Assembly (NCBI RefSeq): GCF_039537875.1
Contig: NZ_BAABBI010000003.1
Span: forward strand, 124,001-188,000
From: Corallibacter vietnamensis
GTDB lineage: Bacteria > Bacteroidota > Bacteroidia > Flavobacteriales > Flavobacteriaceae
Length of the DNA: 64,000 bases
Reading direction: 5' to 3'
Shown here: positions 7,452-15,927 of the stretch, in pieces
Layout: each line of letters opens with the position of its first letter
Position numbering within the stretch: position 1 is the stretch's first letter
Program-made: the position numbers and the translations under genes
Notes under the pieces: model-generated
Database searches by the model: none
What the model saw: only the letters and a program-made list of their open reading frames with translations
What the model was told of the DNA's origin: nothing

Positions 7452-9623
7452 ATGATACACATTCACGAAAAAACACTTCAAGATATAGAATTCTCTACAG
7501 TTTTAGAACAAGTAGGAGAACATTGTATTACTTCTTTAGGTCATGAACAAACCTTGAAAATCACTCCCTTTAAAAAAAAGGAAGATGTCGTTAACTCATT
7601 AGCTTTTACCAATGAATATTTAGCGTCATTTTATAATGACAACCGCATTCCCAACCATGGATTTGATACCATTTCTAAAGAATTAAAACTTTTAAAAATT
7701 GAGAATACATATCTCGAAGTTCATAGTTTAAAAAAAATCGCTTCATTATCAATCACATCAAATGACATTATAATATTTCTTAAAAAATTTAAGGAGTATT
7801 ATCCAAGTCTGTTTGATTATGCTTCTGAAATTGAAGTTACTAAAGAAATCATAGAAGCCATAAACGCTATTATAGATCGCTTTGGAGATATAAAAGACAA
7901 TGCATCTACCTTACTTTATGAATTACGACAACAAATAAATAAACTTAAAGGTAGAATAAATCAAAGTTTTGCTAGCGCTTTAAACACCTATTCTAGTTTA
8001 GATTATCTAGATGACATTAGAGAGTCTGTAGTAGATAACAAACGTGTGCTTGCTGTAAAAGCCATGTACAGGCGAAAAGTAAAAGGCGCTATTATGGGCG
8101 GCAGTAAAACAGGTAGCATTGTTTATATAGAGCCAGAAACAACCCTACAACATACCAGAGAACTTAATAATTTAGAATACGAAGAGAAAGAAGAAGTTAT
8201 AAGAATCTTAAAAACACTTACAGATTTTATAAGACCCTTTTTGCCTTTATTAGAGCAATATCAAGACTTCTTAACACAAATGGACGTCATTGCGGCTAAA
8301 GCTAAATACGCACAATCACTAAATGCTATTTTACCAGAAATTACTGAAGAGCGCTTTATGTTTTTACGCGATGCTTACCATCCTTTACTCTATTTAAATA
8401 ACCAAAAAACCAAAACCAAAACATTTCCTCAAACCATAGAGCTAGAGCAAGATAATCGTATTATTGTTATCTCAGGTCCAAATGCAGGAGGTAAAAGTAT
8501 TACACTCAAAACGGTTGGTTTACTTCAAGTCATGTTACAATCAGGTTTGCTTGTTCCTGTTCATGAACGCAGTAAAATGTATTTATTTGACAGAATAATT
8601 TCTGATATAGGTGACAACCAATCTATTGAAAATCACTTGAGCACATATAGCTATCGTCTTAAACAGATGAATTATTTCTTAAAAAAGTGTAATAAAAACA
8701 CACTATTTTTAATTGATGAGTTTGGTACTGGTAGTGATCCTGAATTAGGTGGCGCATTGGCCGAAACATTTTTAGAAGAGTTTTATCATCGTGAGGCTTT
8801 TGGAATTATAACTACCCACTACTCTAACCTTAAAATATTAGCCAACGAATTACCGCATATGATTAATGCTAATATGATGTTTGATGAAAAAACATTAGAA
8901 CCATTATTCAAACTTGCACTAGGACAAGCAGGAAGCTCATTTACTTTTGAAGTTGCACAAAAAAATGGTATTCCATACAGTTTAATAAATAGAGCAAAAA
9001 AGAAGATAGAACGAAGCAAAGTACGTTTTGATAGAACTATTGCTAAACTTCAAAAAGAACGTTCAAAACTTGAAAAAACGGAACAGTCTCTTAAAGTTAA
9101 CGAACGAAAAAAACAAACAGAAGCAGATAAGTTAGAAGAAATAAACGCTAAAATTCAAAAAAAACTAGAAGACTATCAAGAGCTTTATGATAGCAATCAG
9201 CGTTTAATTTACATTGGCCAAAAGGTAAATGATCTTTCTGAAAAATACTTTAACAATAAGCGCAAACGCGAACTAATGGACGAGTTATTTAAACTTGTTC
9301 AAATAGAAAACTCTAAACGAAAAAAACTAACAGCTAAACAGAAAAAAGTAGTCAAAGCCAAGGAAAGCAAAGTAAAACAAGAGGCCGAGAAAAAAGTCGC
9401 TGTTATAAGAAAAGAGAAAAAAGCAGCCAAAGCTGAAGCTGCAAAACAACCAACAAAACCTAAACCTATATTAAAAGTAGGTGACCGCGTTAGACTAGAA
9501 GATGGTCGTGCCGTTGGTAGCATTGATAAAATTGAAAAAAACAAAGCCGTAGTAAACTATGGCATATTTACTACAAATGTTGATTTAAATCAGCTAGAAC
9601 TAGTTGAGGCTATAAAAAAGTAA
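7452..9623 (+). CDS. mutS2: MutS2-type ATPase without Smr domain
   Basis: 723-residue MutS-family ATPase of the MutS2 branch. It has the core and clamp helices (residues about 1-300), Walker A GPNAGGKS at 342-349, Walker B DEFGTGSDP from Asp422 and the following TTHYSNLK. A long charged coiled coil covers about 515-660, and a KOW-like module closes the protein (about 672-720: ILKVGDRVRLEDGRAVGSI). MutS2 proteins usually end in an Smr nuclease domain, which is absent here. Relatives limit recombination or rescue collided ribosomes; which applies here is unknown. The gene is monocistronic and ends in a strong hairpin. Confidence 0.92.
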   Translation: MIHIHEKTLQDIEFSTVLEQVGEHCITSLGHEQTLKITPFKKKEDVVNSLAFTNEYLASFYNDNRIPNHGFDTISKELKLLKIENTYLEVHSLKKIASLSITSNDIIIFLKKFKEYYPSLFDYASEIEVTKEIIEAINAIIDRFGDIKDNASTLLYELRQQINKLKGRINQSFASALNTYSSLDYLDDIRESVVDNKRVLAVKAMYRRKVKGAIMGGSKTGSIVYIEPETTLQHTRELNNLEYEEKEEVIRILKTLTDFIRPFLPLLEQYQDFLTQMDVIAAKAKYAQSLNAILPEITEERFMFLRDAYHPLLYLNNQKTKTKTFPQTIELEQDNRIIVISGPNAGGKSITLKTVGLLQVMLQSGLLVPVHERSKMYLFDRIISDIGDNQSIENHLSTYSYRLKQMNYFLKKCNKNTLFLIDEFGTGSDPELGGALAETFLEEFYHREAFGIITTHYSNLKILANELPHMINANMMFDEKTLEPLFKLALGQAGSSFTFEVAQKNGIPYSLINRAKKKIERSKVRFDRTIAKLQKERSKLEKTEQSLKVNERKKQTEADKLEEINAKIQKKLEDYQELYDSNQRLIYIGQKVNDLSEKYFNNKRKRELMDELFKLVQIENSKRKKLTAKQKKVVKAKESKVKQEAEKKVAVIRKEKKAAKAEAAKQPTKPKPILKVGDRVRLEDGRAVGSIDKIEKNKAVVNYGIFTTNVDLNQLELVEAIKK

Positions 9624-9653
9624 AGTCAGTTTACTTTGTATAAACTGACTTTA
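9621..9653. terminator. Hairpin between mutS2 and the alcohol dehydrogenase gene
   Basis: A perfect 13-bp stem, TAAAGTCAGTTTA at 9621-9633 and its complement at 9641-9653 with a 7-base loop, starts at the mutS2 stop codon. It lies between two convergent genes. No long T run follows on either strand, so it may be a weak terminator or an mRNA 3'-end stabiliser. Confidence 0.6.
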
Positions 9654-9678
9654 AAACAATTATTGTAGGGATAAAAAA

Positions 9679-10731
9679 TTAATTCTTTAAAGATGCCATA
9701 TCAATTACAAAGCGATATTTCACATCAGAACTTGTAACACGCTCATACGCTTTATTAATATCTTGCATATTAATAAGTTCTATATCTGAAACAATGTTGT
9801 GTTCTCCGCAGAAATCTAACATTTCTTGAGTTTCTTTTATACCTCCTATTAAAGAACCAGCTACACGTTTACGTCCCATAACTAATCCTCCACCATGAAA
9901 TGGTTTCATAGGTTCTATAGCACCAACAAGTACCATAGTAGCATCTATTTTTAGCAGAGCTAAATAAGGATCCATTTCATGACCAACAGGTATTGTATTT
10001 AATATGAAGTCAAAAGAACCTTTATGCTTTTGCATATCTGAAGCATCTTTTGAAATCAGTATTTCATCTGCCCCAAGTGCTTTTGCATCTTTTCCTTTTT
10101 CTGGAGATGTTGTTATCATGACTACATGAGCTCCAAGAGCGTGAGCAAATTTTACTCCCATATGCCCTAATCCTCCAAGACCTATAACACCAACTTTATC
10201 ACCTTTTTTTACATTCCAATGACGTAATGGTGACCACGTTGTAATACCCGCACATAATAATGGTGCTGCGGCAGCTGCGTCAATATTTTCAGGAACTCGT
10301 AATACGAATTGTTTGTCAACTACAACGGTTGTTGAATAACCACCGTAAGTTTGTTGATTTTCTATATGTTTATCTGGACTATTATAAGTAAATGTAGCTC
10401 CATTTTCACAAAACTGTTCTAAATCTGCTTGACAAGAGGCACATGTATGACAAGAATCTACCATACATCCTACACCTACTAAATCTCCTACTTTAAAATT
10501 GGTAACATTGTCCCCTATTTCAGTCACACGACCAATAATTTCATGACCAGGCACTACAGGATATGTTGATCCTTTCCAATCATTTCTTGCTGTATGTATA
10601 TCACTGTGACATACACCGCAGTATGTTATATCTATTTTTACATCTTCTAGACCAACATTACGACGTGTAATATCAAGTGGTTTTAAGTCGTCTGTTGGAG
10701 ATGTTGTTCCGTATGCTTTTACTGTTGTCAT
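9679..10731 (-). CDS. Zinc-dependent NAD(P) alcohol dehydrogenase (YahK/CAD-like)
   Basis: 350-residue medium-chain dehydrogenase that interconverts aldehydes and alcohols. Catalytic zinc ligands are Cys41 (CGVCHSD), His63/Glu64 (PGHEIIG) and a later Cys. The structural zinc lobe is C94-x2-C97-x2-C100-x7-C108. The nucleotide-binding fold has GLGGLGHMG around residue 185. Sequence features match the cinnamyl-alcohol-dehydrogenase-like, NADPH-preferring YahK group, although cofactor choice is an inference. It is the last gene of a minus-strand module with OsmC and an Old Yellow Enzyme, only 3 bases after the OsmC stop, pointing to a shared role in handling reactive carbonyl compounds. Confidence 0.92.
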   Translation of the reverse strand: MTTVKAYGTTSPTDDLKPLDITRRNVGLEDVKIDITYCGVCHSDIHTARNDWKGSTYPVVPGHEIIGRVTEIGDNVTNFKVGDLVGVGCMVDSCHTCASCQADLEQFCENGATFTYNSPDKHIENQQTYGGYSTTVVVDKQFVLRVPENIDAAAAAPLLCAGITTWSPLRHWNVKKGDKVGVIGLGGLGHMGVKFAHALGAHVVMITTSPEKGKDAKALGADEILISKDASDMQKHKGSFDFILNTIPVGHEMDPYLALLKIDATMVLVGAIEPMKPFHGGGLVMGRKRVAGSLIGGIKETQEMLDFCGEHNIVSDIELINMQDINKAYERVTSSDVKYRFVIDMASLKN

Positions 10732-10734
10732 ATT

Positions 10735-11154
10735 TTAATTGTTTAAGCTAATTTTTAATTGAATATTGGTGTTTAAAAGTTTAGAAATTGGACAAACTTC
10801 TTTCGCTTTGCGAGCTATTTGTTGAAATTTTTCACAATCAATGTTTGGCACATCGCCTTCTAAATCTAATACAATTTGGGTAATACTTCCATCTTCAAAT
10901 GTTACATCTGCATTAACATTTAGAGAATTTGCAGTAAATCCATCTTCATTAAGAAGAAAACTCAACTGCATTGCAAAACAGCCTGCATATGCTGCTCCAA
11001 TAAGTTCTTCTGGGTTTGTTCCTTGTTTATCCTCAAATCTCGTATGAAATGAATAAGGTGTCTCTTTTAGTACATTACTTGCTGTACTTAAATGTCCTGT
11101 GCCTTCTTTTCCACTTCCTTTCCATTTAGCTTGAGCTTTTCTTGTAAATTTCAT
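10735..11154 (-). CDS. OsmC family peroxiredoxin
   Basis: 139-residue OsmC protein, a thiol peroxidase that reduces organic hydroperoxides. The catalytic cysteines are Cys59 (AAYAGCFAM) and Cys121 (EVCPISKLL), with Arg39 and Glu50 near the expected supporting positions. Length and motifs match the OsmC subgroup rather than Ohr. It lies between the Old Yellow Enzyme and alcohol dehydrogenase genes with 3-29 base gaps, so the three are probably one transcript for oxidative or electrophile stress (inference). Confidence 0.92.
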   Translation of the reverse strand: MKFTRKAQAKWKGSGKEGTGHLSTASNVLKETPYSFHTRFEDKQGTNPEELIGAAYAGCFAMQLSFLLNEDGFTANSLNVNADVTFEDGSITQIVLDLEGDVPNIDCEKFQQIARKAKEVCPISKLLNTNIQLKISLNN

Positions 11155-11183
11155 AATTAAGAGTTTTTAGTTTATTAAGCGTG

Positions 11184-12281
11184 TTATTTTGTTGCTTTTG
11201 GATAATCTGTATAGCCTTTTTCTCCTGTTGTATAAAACGTATCACTATCCCATTCTGATAAATCTAAATTGTTTTCAAAACGTTCAACCAAATCAGGGTT
11301 TGAGATAAATGGTTTACCATAAGCAACTAAATCTGCTTCTCCATTTTCAATCACTTTATTTCCTGTCTCTTGAGTAAAGTTAGCATTTATCATAAGCGTT
11401 CCGTTGTACAATGGTCTAAAATGCTTTGCTATTTCTGTTACTGCAAAAGGAATTTCTGAAACGTCATTAAACGGTTCTGATAAGTGAACATAAGCTATAT
11501 TATAGTCATTCAATTTTTTTATGATATACTCAAATGTTGGTATGGTTTCTTCATCCATAGTCATTCCAAAAATATTATGTAATGAAGGATTAAACCTTAC
11601 ACCTATTTTTGCTTCTGGAATAACTTGTTTTACGGCATCTAACACTTCAAAGAAAAATCGCGCTCTATTTTCTATGCTGCCACCGTATTTATCTGTACGA
11701 ACATTTGATGTTGCATTAAAAAATTGATGAAACAAATATCCGTTTGATGAGTGTATTTCAATACCATCAAATCCTGCCTCTAAAGCATTTTTTGAAGCTT
11801 GCACAAAATCTGCTATAGTTTTATCTATATCGGTTTGCGTCATAGCTTTTGGTGTTACCGTATCTTTAAAACCATTAGGTGTATACGACTGTGAATTAGG
11901 ATTTAATGCTGAAGGAGCTAACGGTAATTCTCCATTATGAAAATCAGGATGAGACATACGACCAACGTGCCATAACTGTATAAATATTTTTCCATTTTTA
12001 TGGTGTACACGCTGAGTTACTTTTTTCCATCCTTCAATTTGCTCTTGAGAATAAATACCAGGCGTATTTACATAACCTACGGCTTCTGTAGATACTTGTG
12101 AGCCTTCAGAAATTATTAAACCTGCTGTTGCGCGTTGTTCATAATACAAGCCATGCAAATCATCTGTTGGTATGTTGCCGTCATTGTTGGCTCTGCTTCG
12201 AGTCATTGGAGCCATGACTACTCTATTGTTTAAATTTAAATTTTGGGTATTATATGTTGTTAATAAAGGTTGTTTTTTCAT
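11184..12281 (-). CDS. Alkene reductase, Old Yellow Enzyme family (NemA-like)
   Basis: 365-residue FMN-dependent ene-reductase that saturates activated C=C bonds such as enals, enones and maleimides using NAD(P)H. Seen are the FMN-binding MAPMTRSRA near the N-terminus, FIQLWHVGRMSH (about residues 100-111), the substrate-binding EIHSSNGYLFHQF with its His, Asn and Tyr, and DKYGGSIENRARF, which are family hallmarks. It is first in the operon with osmC and the dehydrogenase. A promoter element lies just upstream and the Crp/Fnr regulator gene precedes it on the same strand. Confidence 0.93.
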   Translation of the reverse strand: MKKQPLLTTYNTQNLNLNNRVVMAPMTRSRANNDGNIPTDDLHGLYYEQRATAGLIISEGSQVSTEAVGYVNTPGIYSQEQIEGWKKVTQRVHHKNGKIFIQLWHVGRMSHPDFHNGELPLAPSALNPNSQSYTPNGFKDTVTPKAMTQTDIDKTIADFVQASKNALEAGFDGIEIHSSNGYLFHQFFNATSNVRTDKYGGSIENRARFFFEVLDAVKQVIPEAKIGVRFNPSLHNIFGMTMDEETIPTFEYIIKKLNDYNIAYVHLSEPFNDVSEIPFAVTEIAKHFRPLYNGTLMINANFTQETGNKVIENGEADLVAYGKPFISNPDLVERFENNLDLSEWDSDTFYTTGEKGYTDYPKATK

Positions 12282-12304
12282 TGTTAGTATCTTTTATAGT
12301 AATT

Positions 12305-12312
12305 CAAATATA
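12305..12312 (-). promoter_or_regulatory. -7 element for the ene-reductase operon
   Basis: Read on the minus strand this is TATATTTG, a match to the Bacteroidota -7 consensus, 24 bases before the ATG at 12281. A TTG lies upstream at 12329-12327 with a 14-base spacer, shorter than usual. It implies the operon can be transcribed separately from the regulator gene. Confidence 0.5.
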
Positions 12313-12359
12313 ACAACGCTTATAACCAATAAAAATGACCTATGTCAATTAAGAAATAA

Positions 12360-12935
12360 TTAACCTTTCAATTTTCTTCTAATTCTACTTAAACTTTCAG
12401 CCGAAACACCAAGGTAATTAGCTATATGATAATTGGGCACTCTATCTTCTATATTTGGGTAGGCACTACAAAATTCTAAATATCTGGTTTTTGTATCATT
12501 TTGTAAGGCTGACAAAATACGTTTGCGCTGCGCTATGAAGGCATTGGTTGTTAAGAGTCTAAAATACCTTTCGTATATGGGAGCTTCTTGAAATAGTGTA
12601 TTTAAATCATCATAAGTAATAGAAAACAATTTTGAAGACTCTATGGTTTCTATAAATAAGTTTGATGGTTTATGATTAAAAAAGGCGTCAAAATCACCAA
12701 CCCACCAATTTTCTATTGCAAACTGAACAGCATGCTTATGCCCTTTACTATCTAAATAATACGCTATTAAACATCCTTTTATTACAAAATACTCATGCAT
12801 TACATGTGTGCCTGGCTGTAATAAATATGTGTGTTTAGATACGCATACCTCATTTAATTTGTCTGTCAGCGCTTGTATATGAGCGTTTGAGGCTTCAACG
12901 TAATTTTTTACGTGAGATATAATAGATTCATACAT
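12360..12935 (-). CDS. Crp/Fnr family transcriptional regulator
   Basis: 191-residue regulator with a cyclic-nucleotide-binding-like beta barrel (about residues 20-125, including LLQPGTHVMHEYFVIKGCLIAYY) and a C-terminal helix-turn-helix (NYHIANYLGVSAESLSRIRRKL, about 168-189). It has no cluster of Cys for an Fnr-type Fe-S centre. This short form is common in Bacteroidota and its effector is generally unknown. Its position directly upstream of the ene-reductase/OsmC/dehydrogenase genes suggests that it controls them (inference from context). It is divergent from the DCC-family gene. Confidence 0.88.
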   Translation of the reverse strand: MYESIISHVKNYVEASNAHIQALTDKLNEVCVSKHTYLLQPGTHVMHEYFVIKGCLIAYYLDSKGHKHAVQFAIENWWVGDFDAFFNHKPSNLFIETIESSKLFSITYDDLNTLFQEAPIYERYFRLLTTNAFIAQRKRILSALQNDTKTRYLEFCSAYPNIEDRVPNYHIANYLGVSAESLSRIRRKLKG

Positions 12936-13018
12936 ATAAATACAAAGGTGCTAAAATAATAGATGACTTCAAATAAGAATATACGTTTCATTCAAGTTAA
13001 AATCTCGCAACAATCTTG

Positions 13019-13026
13019 TATTTTTG
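13019..13026 (+). promoter_or_regulatory. -7 element placed at the start codon of the DCC gene
   Basis: TATTTTTG ends only 4 bases before the ATG at 13031. With the usual -7 geometry, transcription would begin at or next to the A of the ATG, giving a leaderless or near-leaderless mRNA. No good -33 TTG is present. Confidence 0.4.
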
Positions 13027-13030
13027 TACT

Positions 13031-13450
13031 ATGTTAGAAAAGTTTCCAAAAAACAAACAATTGGTATTGTTTGATGGTGTTTGCAACCTTTGCAACACTT
13101 CTATTCAATACATCATAAAGCGTGACAGTAAAAACTTATTTATGTTTACTGCGTTACAAAGTGATTTTGGAAAACGCATTATTTCTAATTTTAACATTGA
13201 CACTACTAAAATAGATTCTATTATTTTATACCATCCTGAAAAAGGAATAAGCTATAAATCTACTGCGGCTTTAAAGATTGCTGCAAAGCTTGGTTTTCCA
13301 TTAAACTTAATGGCTGTTTTTCTATTAGTCCCTACATTTATTCGTAATTGGGTTTACGATTTTATTGCTAAAAACAGATACAAATGGTATGGAAAGAAAG
13401 AAGCTTGTATGATTCCTTCTCCTGAATTAAAAAATAAATTTATAGATTAA
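13031..13450 (+). CDS. DCC family thiol-disulfide oxidoreductase-like protein
   Basis: 139-residue DCC-family (DUF393) protein named for its D-x-x-C-x-x-C motif, here Asp15, Cys18 and Cys21 in FDGVCNLCNTS, followed by a helical region with YKSTAALKIAAKLG and a hydrophobic segment (LMAVFLLVPTFIRNWVYDFI). It has a thioredoxin-like fold and likely redox activity, but the substrate is unknown. The frame also has a TTG at 13016, but ATG 13031 starts in register with the family. It is divergent from the Crp/Fnr gene and ends in a strong terminator. Confidence 0.88.
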   Translation: MLEKFPKNKQLVLFDGVCNLCNTSIQYIIKRDSKNLFMFTALQSDFGKRIISNFNIDTTKIDSIILYHPEKGISYKSTAALKIAAKLGFPLNLMAVFLLVPTFIRNWVYDFIAKNRYKWYGKKEACMIPSPELKNKFID

Positions 13451-13453
13451 AAT

Positions 13454-13486
13454 AAAAAAGGTCTTAAACATATTAAGACCTTTTTT
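13454..13486. terminator. Bidirectional rho-independent terminator
   Basis: An 8-bp stem (GGTCTTAA at 13460-13467 with TTAAGACC at 13473-13480, 5-base loop) is flanked by six A residues on the left and six T residues on the right, right after the DCC gene stop. Confidence 0.85.
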
Positions 13487-13489
13487 AAC

Positions 13490-13934
13490 TAATAACTAAC
13501 CTGAAAATTAACAAAATCTAATTTAATAACTAAACAAAAATTAGTAGCACATTTATTTTGTTAGTCAAATCTATGAAAGTTTTTTTTTTTTGATTTATAA
13601 ACTCGATAAGTTGCTGAATTATTTGTTTAAAAAAGTTTTAGAGCAAAAATCTTCTATAAAACGTATGACTTTTTGATTAGCAAGCATTTATTGTTTTTCA
13701 ATTCGCTCAATAACCAACCCTGTTTACTCAAAAAACAACATCTCACACTCAATATATATTGCTATAACGTAGATAACAAGCTAACTTTGACTAACAGTAA
13801 AGCCCTAATACAGGAATGTTACTTGGGCCATGCTTCTGTTAGCATGGAATAACCAATTCTTATTATTTGTATGTCTACCCTTATAATAAGTTCTAGTATT
13901 TTATACTATTAGACATAAAACTGTATTATGGCTT
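13490..13934. other. Intergenic gap with little recognisable content
   Basis: About 445 bases without a convincing gene. It is AT-rich and has a run of 12 T near 13580. The only protein-like signal is a short recombinase-like peptide at about 13783-13836, listed separately. I see no tRNA, CRISPR or clear promoter. The region lies between the DCC gene terminator and the 3' end of the metallopeptidase gene. Confidence 0.6.
13783..13836 (+). pseudogene. Possible relic of a tyrosine recombinase C-terminus
   Basis: One frame reads LTNSKALIQECYLGHASVSME followed by a stop. The core resembles the conserved C-terminal box of phage-type tyrosine recombinases (LGH-S/A-S-V/I-x-T-T before the catalytic Tyr). 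No longer frame surrounds it and the catalytic Tyr is not recoverable in frame. It is a weak, short match and could be chance. Confidence 0.25.
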
Positions 13935-15095
13935 TTATTTTAGGCTATTTAAAATGAAATCTAGATTTTTATTTGCTTCCTCATTGCTTAAATAAGCATC
14001 AGTAAAATATTTTGATGTATTAGCTAAACCTAACTTTTGAAGCTTGTAAATAGTATCCATATATTCTAAAGACACTTTTCCTGTTAGTAACACATCTAAA
14101 TCTTTATCTGCTTTTGCGTGATTATATACTTTAATTAAGCCTGATAGGTAAAGATGATCTTTTGTAAAACCACCACCACGATGTACACGCTGTGTTATAG
14201 AAAATGCTTTGTTTTTATTAAGCTTGTATTGGTTGTGTAGTAAATCAAACGTATCCGGAAAAGTGTAACCTTTAATTAGGCTATCAACAGCAATAACCCT
14301 GTAAGACAACTCTTTTAGTCTTGTTATTGTTAAGCAACCTGATTTATATTCTGAAAAAACAGCTAAACCTTCTTGAGTTTCTACATTGTTTGGCAATCCG
14401 TTTGAAAAGATTTTTAATGGCTGATTTAGACTGTTGAATGTAGTCACAAGATGCACACCTATTTCGTGATTTGCTAATACTTTAAGTTGATTTTTACTAA
14501 ACTTATGATTTTTTCTCAATACCAATGTCTGCACATTATTTAAAACCATTGCAGCAGCTGATATATTTGTTGAGAGCTTTATTTTATAATTAAAATTGTA
14601 ACGTTTAGAAAAATCATGAAAATACGCTTTAGCATCTTCTGCATTGTACACTGGAAGTAAATCTTCATCAAAATCACCATCATCAAAACGTAAAATAAAT
14701 TTAGCATTTTCAATATCTTTTTCAGTTGGTGTTCCAAAACTTTTTAAGCTATTATAATAAAATTTTCTACCCTGATTTATGGTTTCGATACACTCAATTA
14801 GCCCGGAGTACTCATAAATTACATCTTCATACAATTGTCTAATATCATCATCCTCAATACGCTCTAACCTTTGAGAATAAAATAACCGATGTAGTTTGTA
14901 CCCATTAAACTTTATTTTGGGATATTTAAAGTTAGGATTGTAGTTATATTTTGAAGCGAAAAATTGCTTTTTTTCCATTTCAATATTCAACGGATTGATA
15001 TAATTAAGCAATTCTATCTTTTTAACCAACCTATTTAGGTTAGCATCAATGTCAAATAAATCTTGATGAGTCGCTATTAGTTTTTCTGAAATCAT
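13935..15095 (-). CDS. QEGLA-motif metallopeptidase-like protein (DUF1704, MATCAP-like)
   Basis: 386-residue protein of the family often named flavohemoglobin expression-modulating QEGLA motif protein. The putative zinc site is HEIGVH (His210, Glu211, His215) with the downstream QEGLA (Gln241-Ala245), where Glu242 would be the third ligand. The same HExxxH plus Glu arrangement occurs in the eukaryotic MATCAP tubulin carboxypeptidases of this superfamily. There is no signal peptide, so it is cytoplasmic. It directly abuts the N-formylglutamate amidohydrolase gene and closes a cluster with a GshB-like ligase. Removal of a C-terminal residue from a peptide or protein is the likely chemistry; the substrate is unknown. 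Confidence 0.85.
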   Translation of the reverse strand: MISEKLIATHQDLFDIDANLNRLVKKIELLNYINPLNIEMEKKQFFASKYNYNPNFKYPKIKFNGYKLHRLFYSQRLERIEDDDIRQLYEDVIYEYSGLIECIETINQGRKFYYNSLKSFGTPTEKDIENAKFILRFDDGDFDEDLLPVYNAEDAKAYFHDFSKRYNFNYKIKLSTNISAAAMVLNNVQTLVLRKNHKFSKNQLKVLANHEIGVHLVTTFNSLNQPLKIFSNGLPNNVETQEGLAVFSEYKSGCLTITRLKELSYRVIAVDSLIKGYTFPDTFDLLHNQYKLNKNKAFSITQRVHRGGGFTKDHLYLSGLIKVYNHAKADKDLDVLLTGKVSLEYMDTIYKLQKLGLANTSKYFTDAYLSNEEANKNLDFILNSLK

Positions 15096-15923
15096 TTACT
15101 TGAATGTATTGTAAAATTCTATAGCATGTTTAGGCAAGTATTCTTTAAGCTGTGTTTCTACTGCTGAAACTACTTCCGGATAAATAATTTGATTATATTC
15201 ATCACAATAAACTTTAGCTATTTCAGTAGCCAAAACTAATGTGTTTTTAAATGATTTGGTAATAAATTTTAGAAAATATCCGTTACCTTGAAATGTATCA
15301 TTAATTCTTGAAGTTTGCTTGATGTTATGTGGTAGTTTAATACTTGAAAGATATTCTCTCCAAGCTTCAATACAATCTCCAAAACGTTCATTATCTATAT
15401 TACTTGTACCTAAATTCCACGTAGGAACCTCTCTGTCCCAGCGCTGCCAGTTATAACTATGCATATCATATACTACACAAACACCAAACTTTTCTTCTAG
15501 TTTACTTATTAACGCGTGAACAACTTTATAAAAATTCTCATGTTTTTTTAAGCTTTTAGATTTCATAGCGACTGGTAATGGCTGATGCCATAATTGTTTT
15601 CCCCAAGCAGTTTCAAATACAGCCTCTTCAGGATTTCTATTAAGGTCATACTCAAACCTAGAATCACAACCTGCTAACACTAAAGGATGAGATTGTATCA
15701 TATTTTTTGTCTCTGGATCTTCTTCATACCAGCGTTCGTATTCTGAATGAATACAATTGTCCCAAAGTTCTTTTCTAAATTGATGACCATTGTGTATTGC
15801 GGCACAAGCATAAGGTACATACTCATCAATTTTTAATGTAAATGAATAATCATCAGCTATTGCGTGAAATGTTTTTTCATTTTCAATATGTTCTAAAATT
15901 TCTTTAAGAGACAATTTTTGCAT
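15096..15923 (-). CDS. N-formylglutamate amidohydrolase family protein
   Basis: 275-residue zinc amidohydrolase of the N-formylglutamate deformylase family (HutG type). Family features include ACAAIHNGH near residue 40, SRFEYDLNRNPEEA (about 88-101), VVYDMHSYNWQRWD (about 150-163) and a C-terminal TEIAKVYCDEYN. The classical reaction releases formate and Glu in histidine breakdown, but no other hut gene is nearby. Its tight linkage to a peptidase-like and an ATP-grasp gene suggests it may act on another N-acylated glutamyl compound (inference). The gene abuts its downstream neighbour without a gap. Confidence 0.85.
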   Translation of the reverse strand: MQKLSLKEILEHIENEKTFHAIADDYSFTLKIDEYVPYACAAIHNGHQFRKELWDNCIHSEYERWYEEDPETKNMIQSHPLVLAGCDSRFEYDLNRNPEEAVFETAWGKQLWHQPLPVAMKSKSLKKHENFYKVVHALISKLEEKFGVCVVYDMHSYNWQRWDREVPTWNLGTSNIDNERFGDCIEAWREYLSSIKLPHNIKQTSRINDTFQGNGYFLKFITKSFKNTLVLATEIAKVYCDEYNQIIYPEVVSAVETQLKEYLPKHAIEFYNTFK

Positions 15924-15927
15924 TGGT

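Noticed and set aside
13016..13030. Upstream TTG start for the DCC-family gene
   Set aside because: It adds five residues (MYFCT) unlike the family and overlaps the probable -7 element; ATG 13031 fits better.
13580..13591. Run of 12 T as a phase-variable tract
   Set aside because: It is intergenic and not in a coding frame or a promoter spacer that I can recognise.
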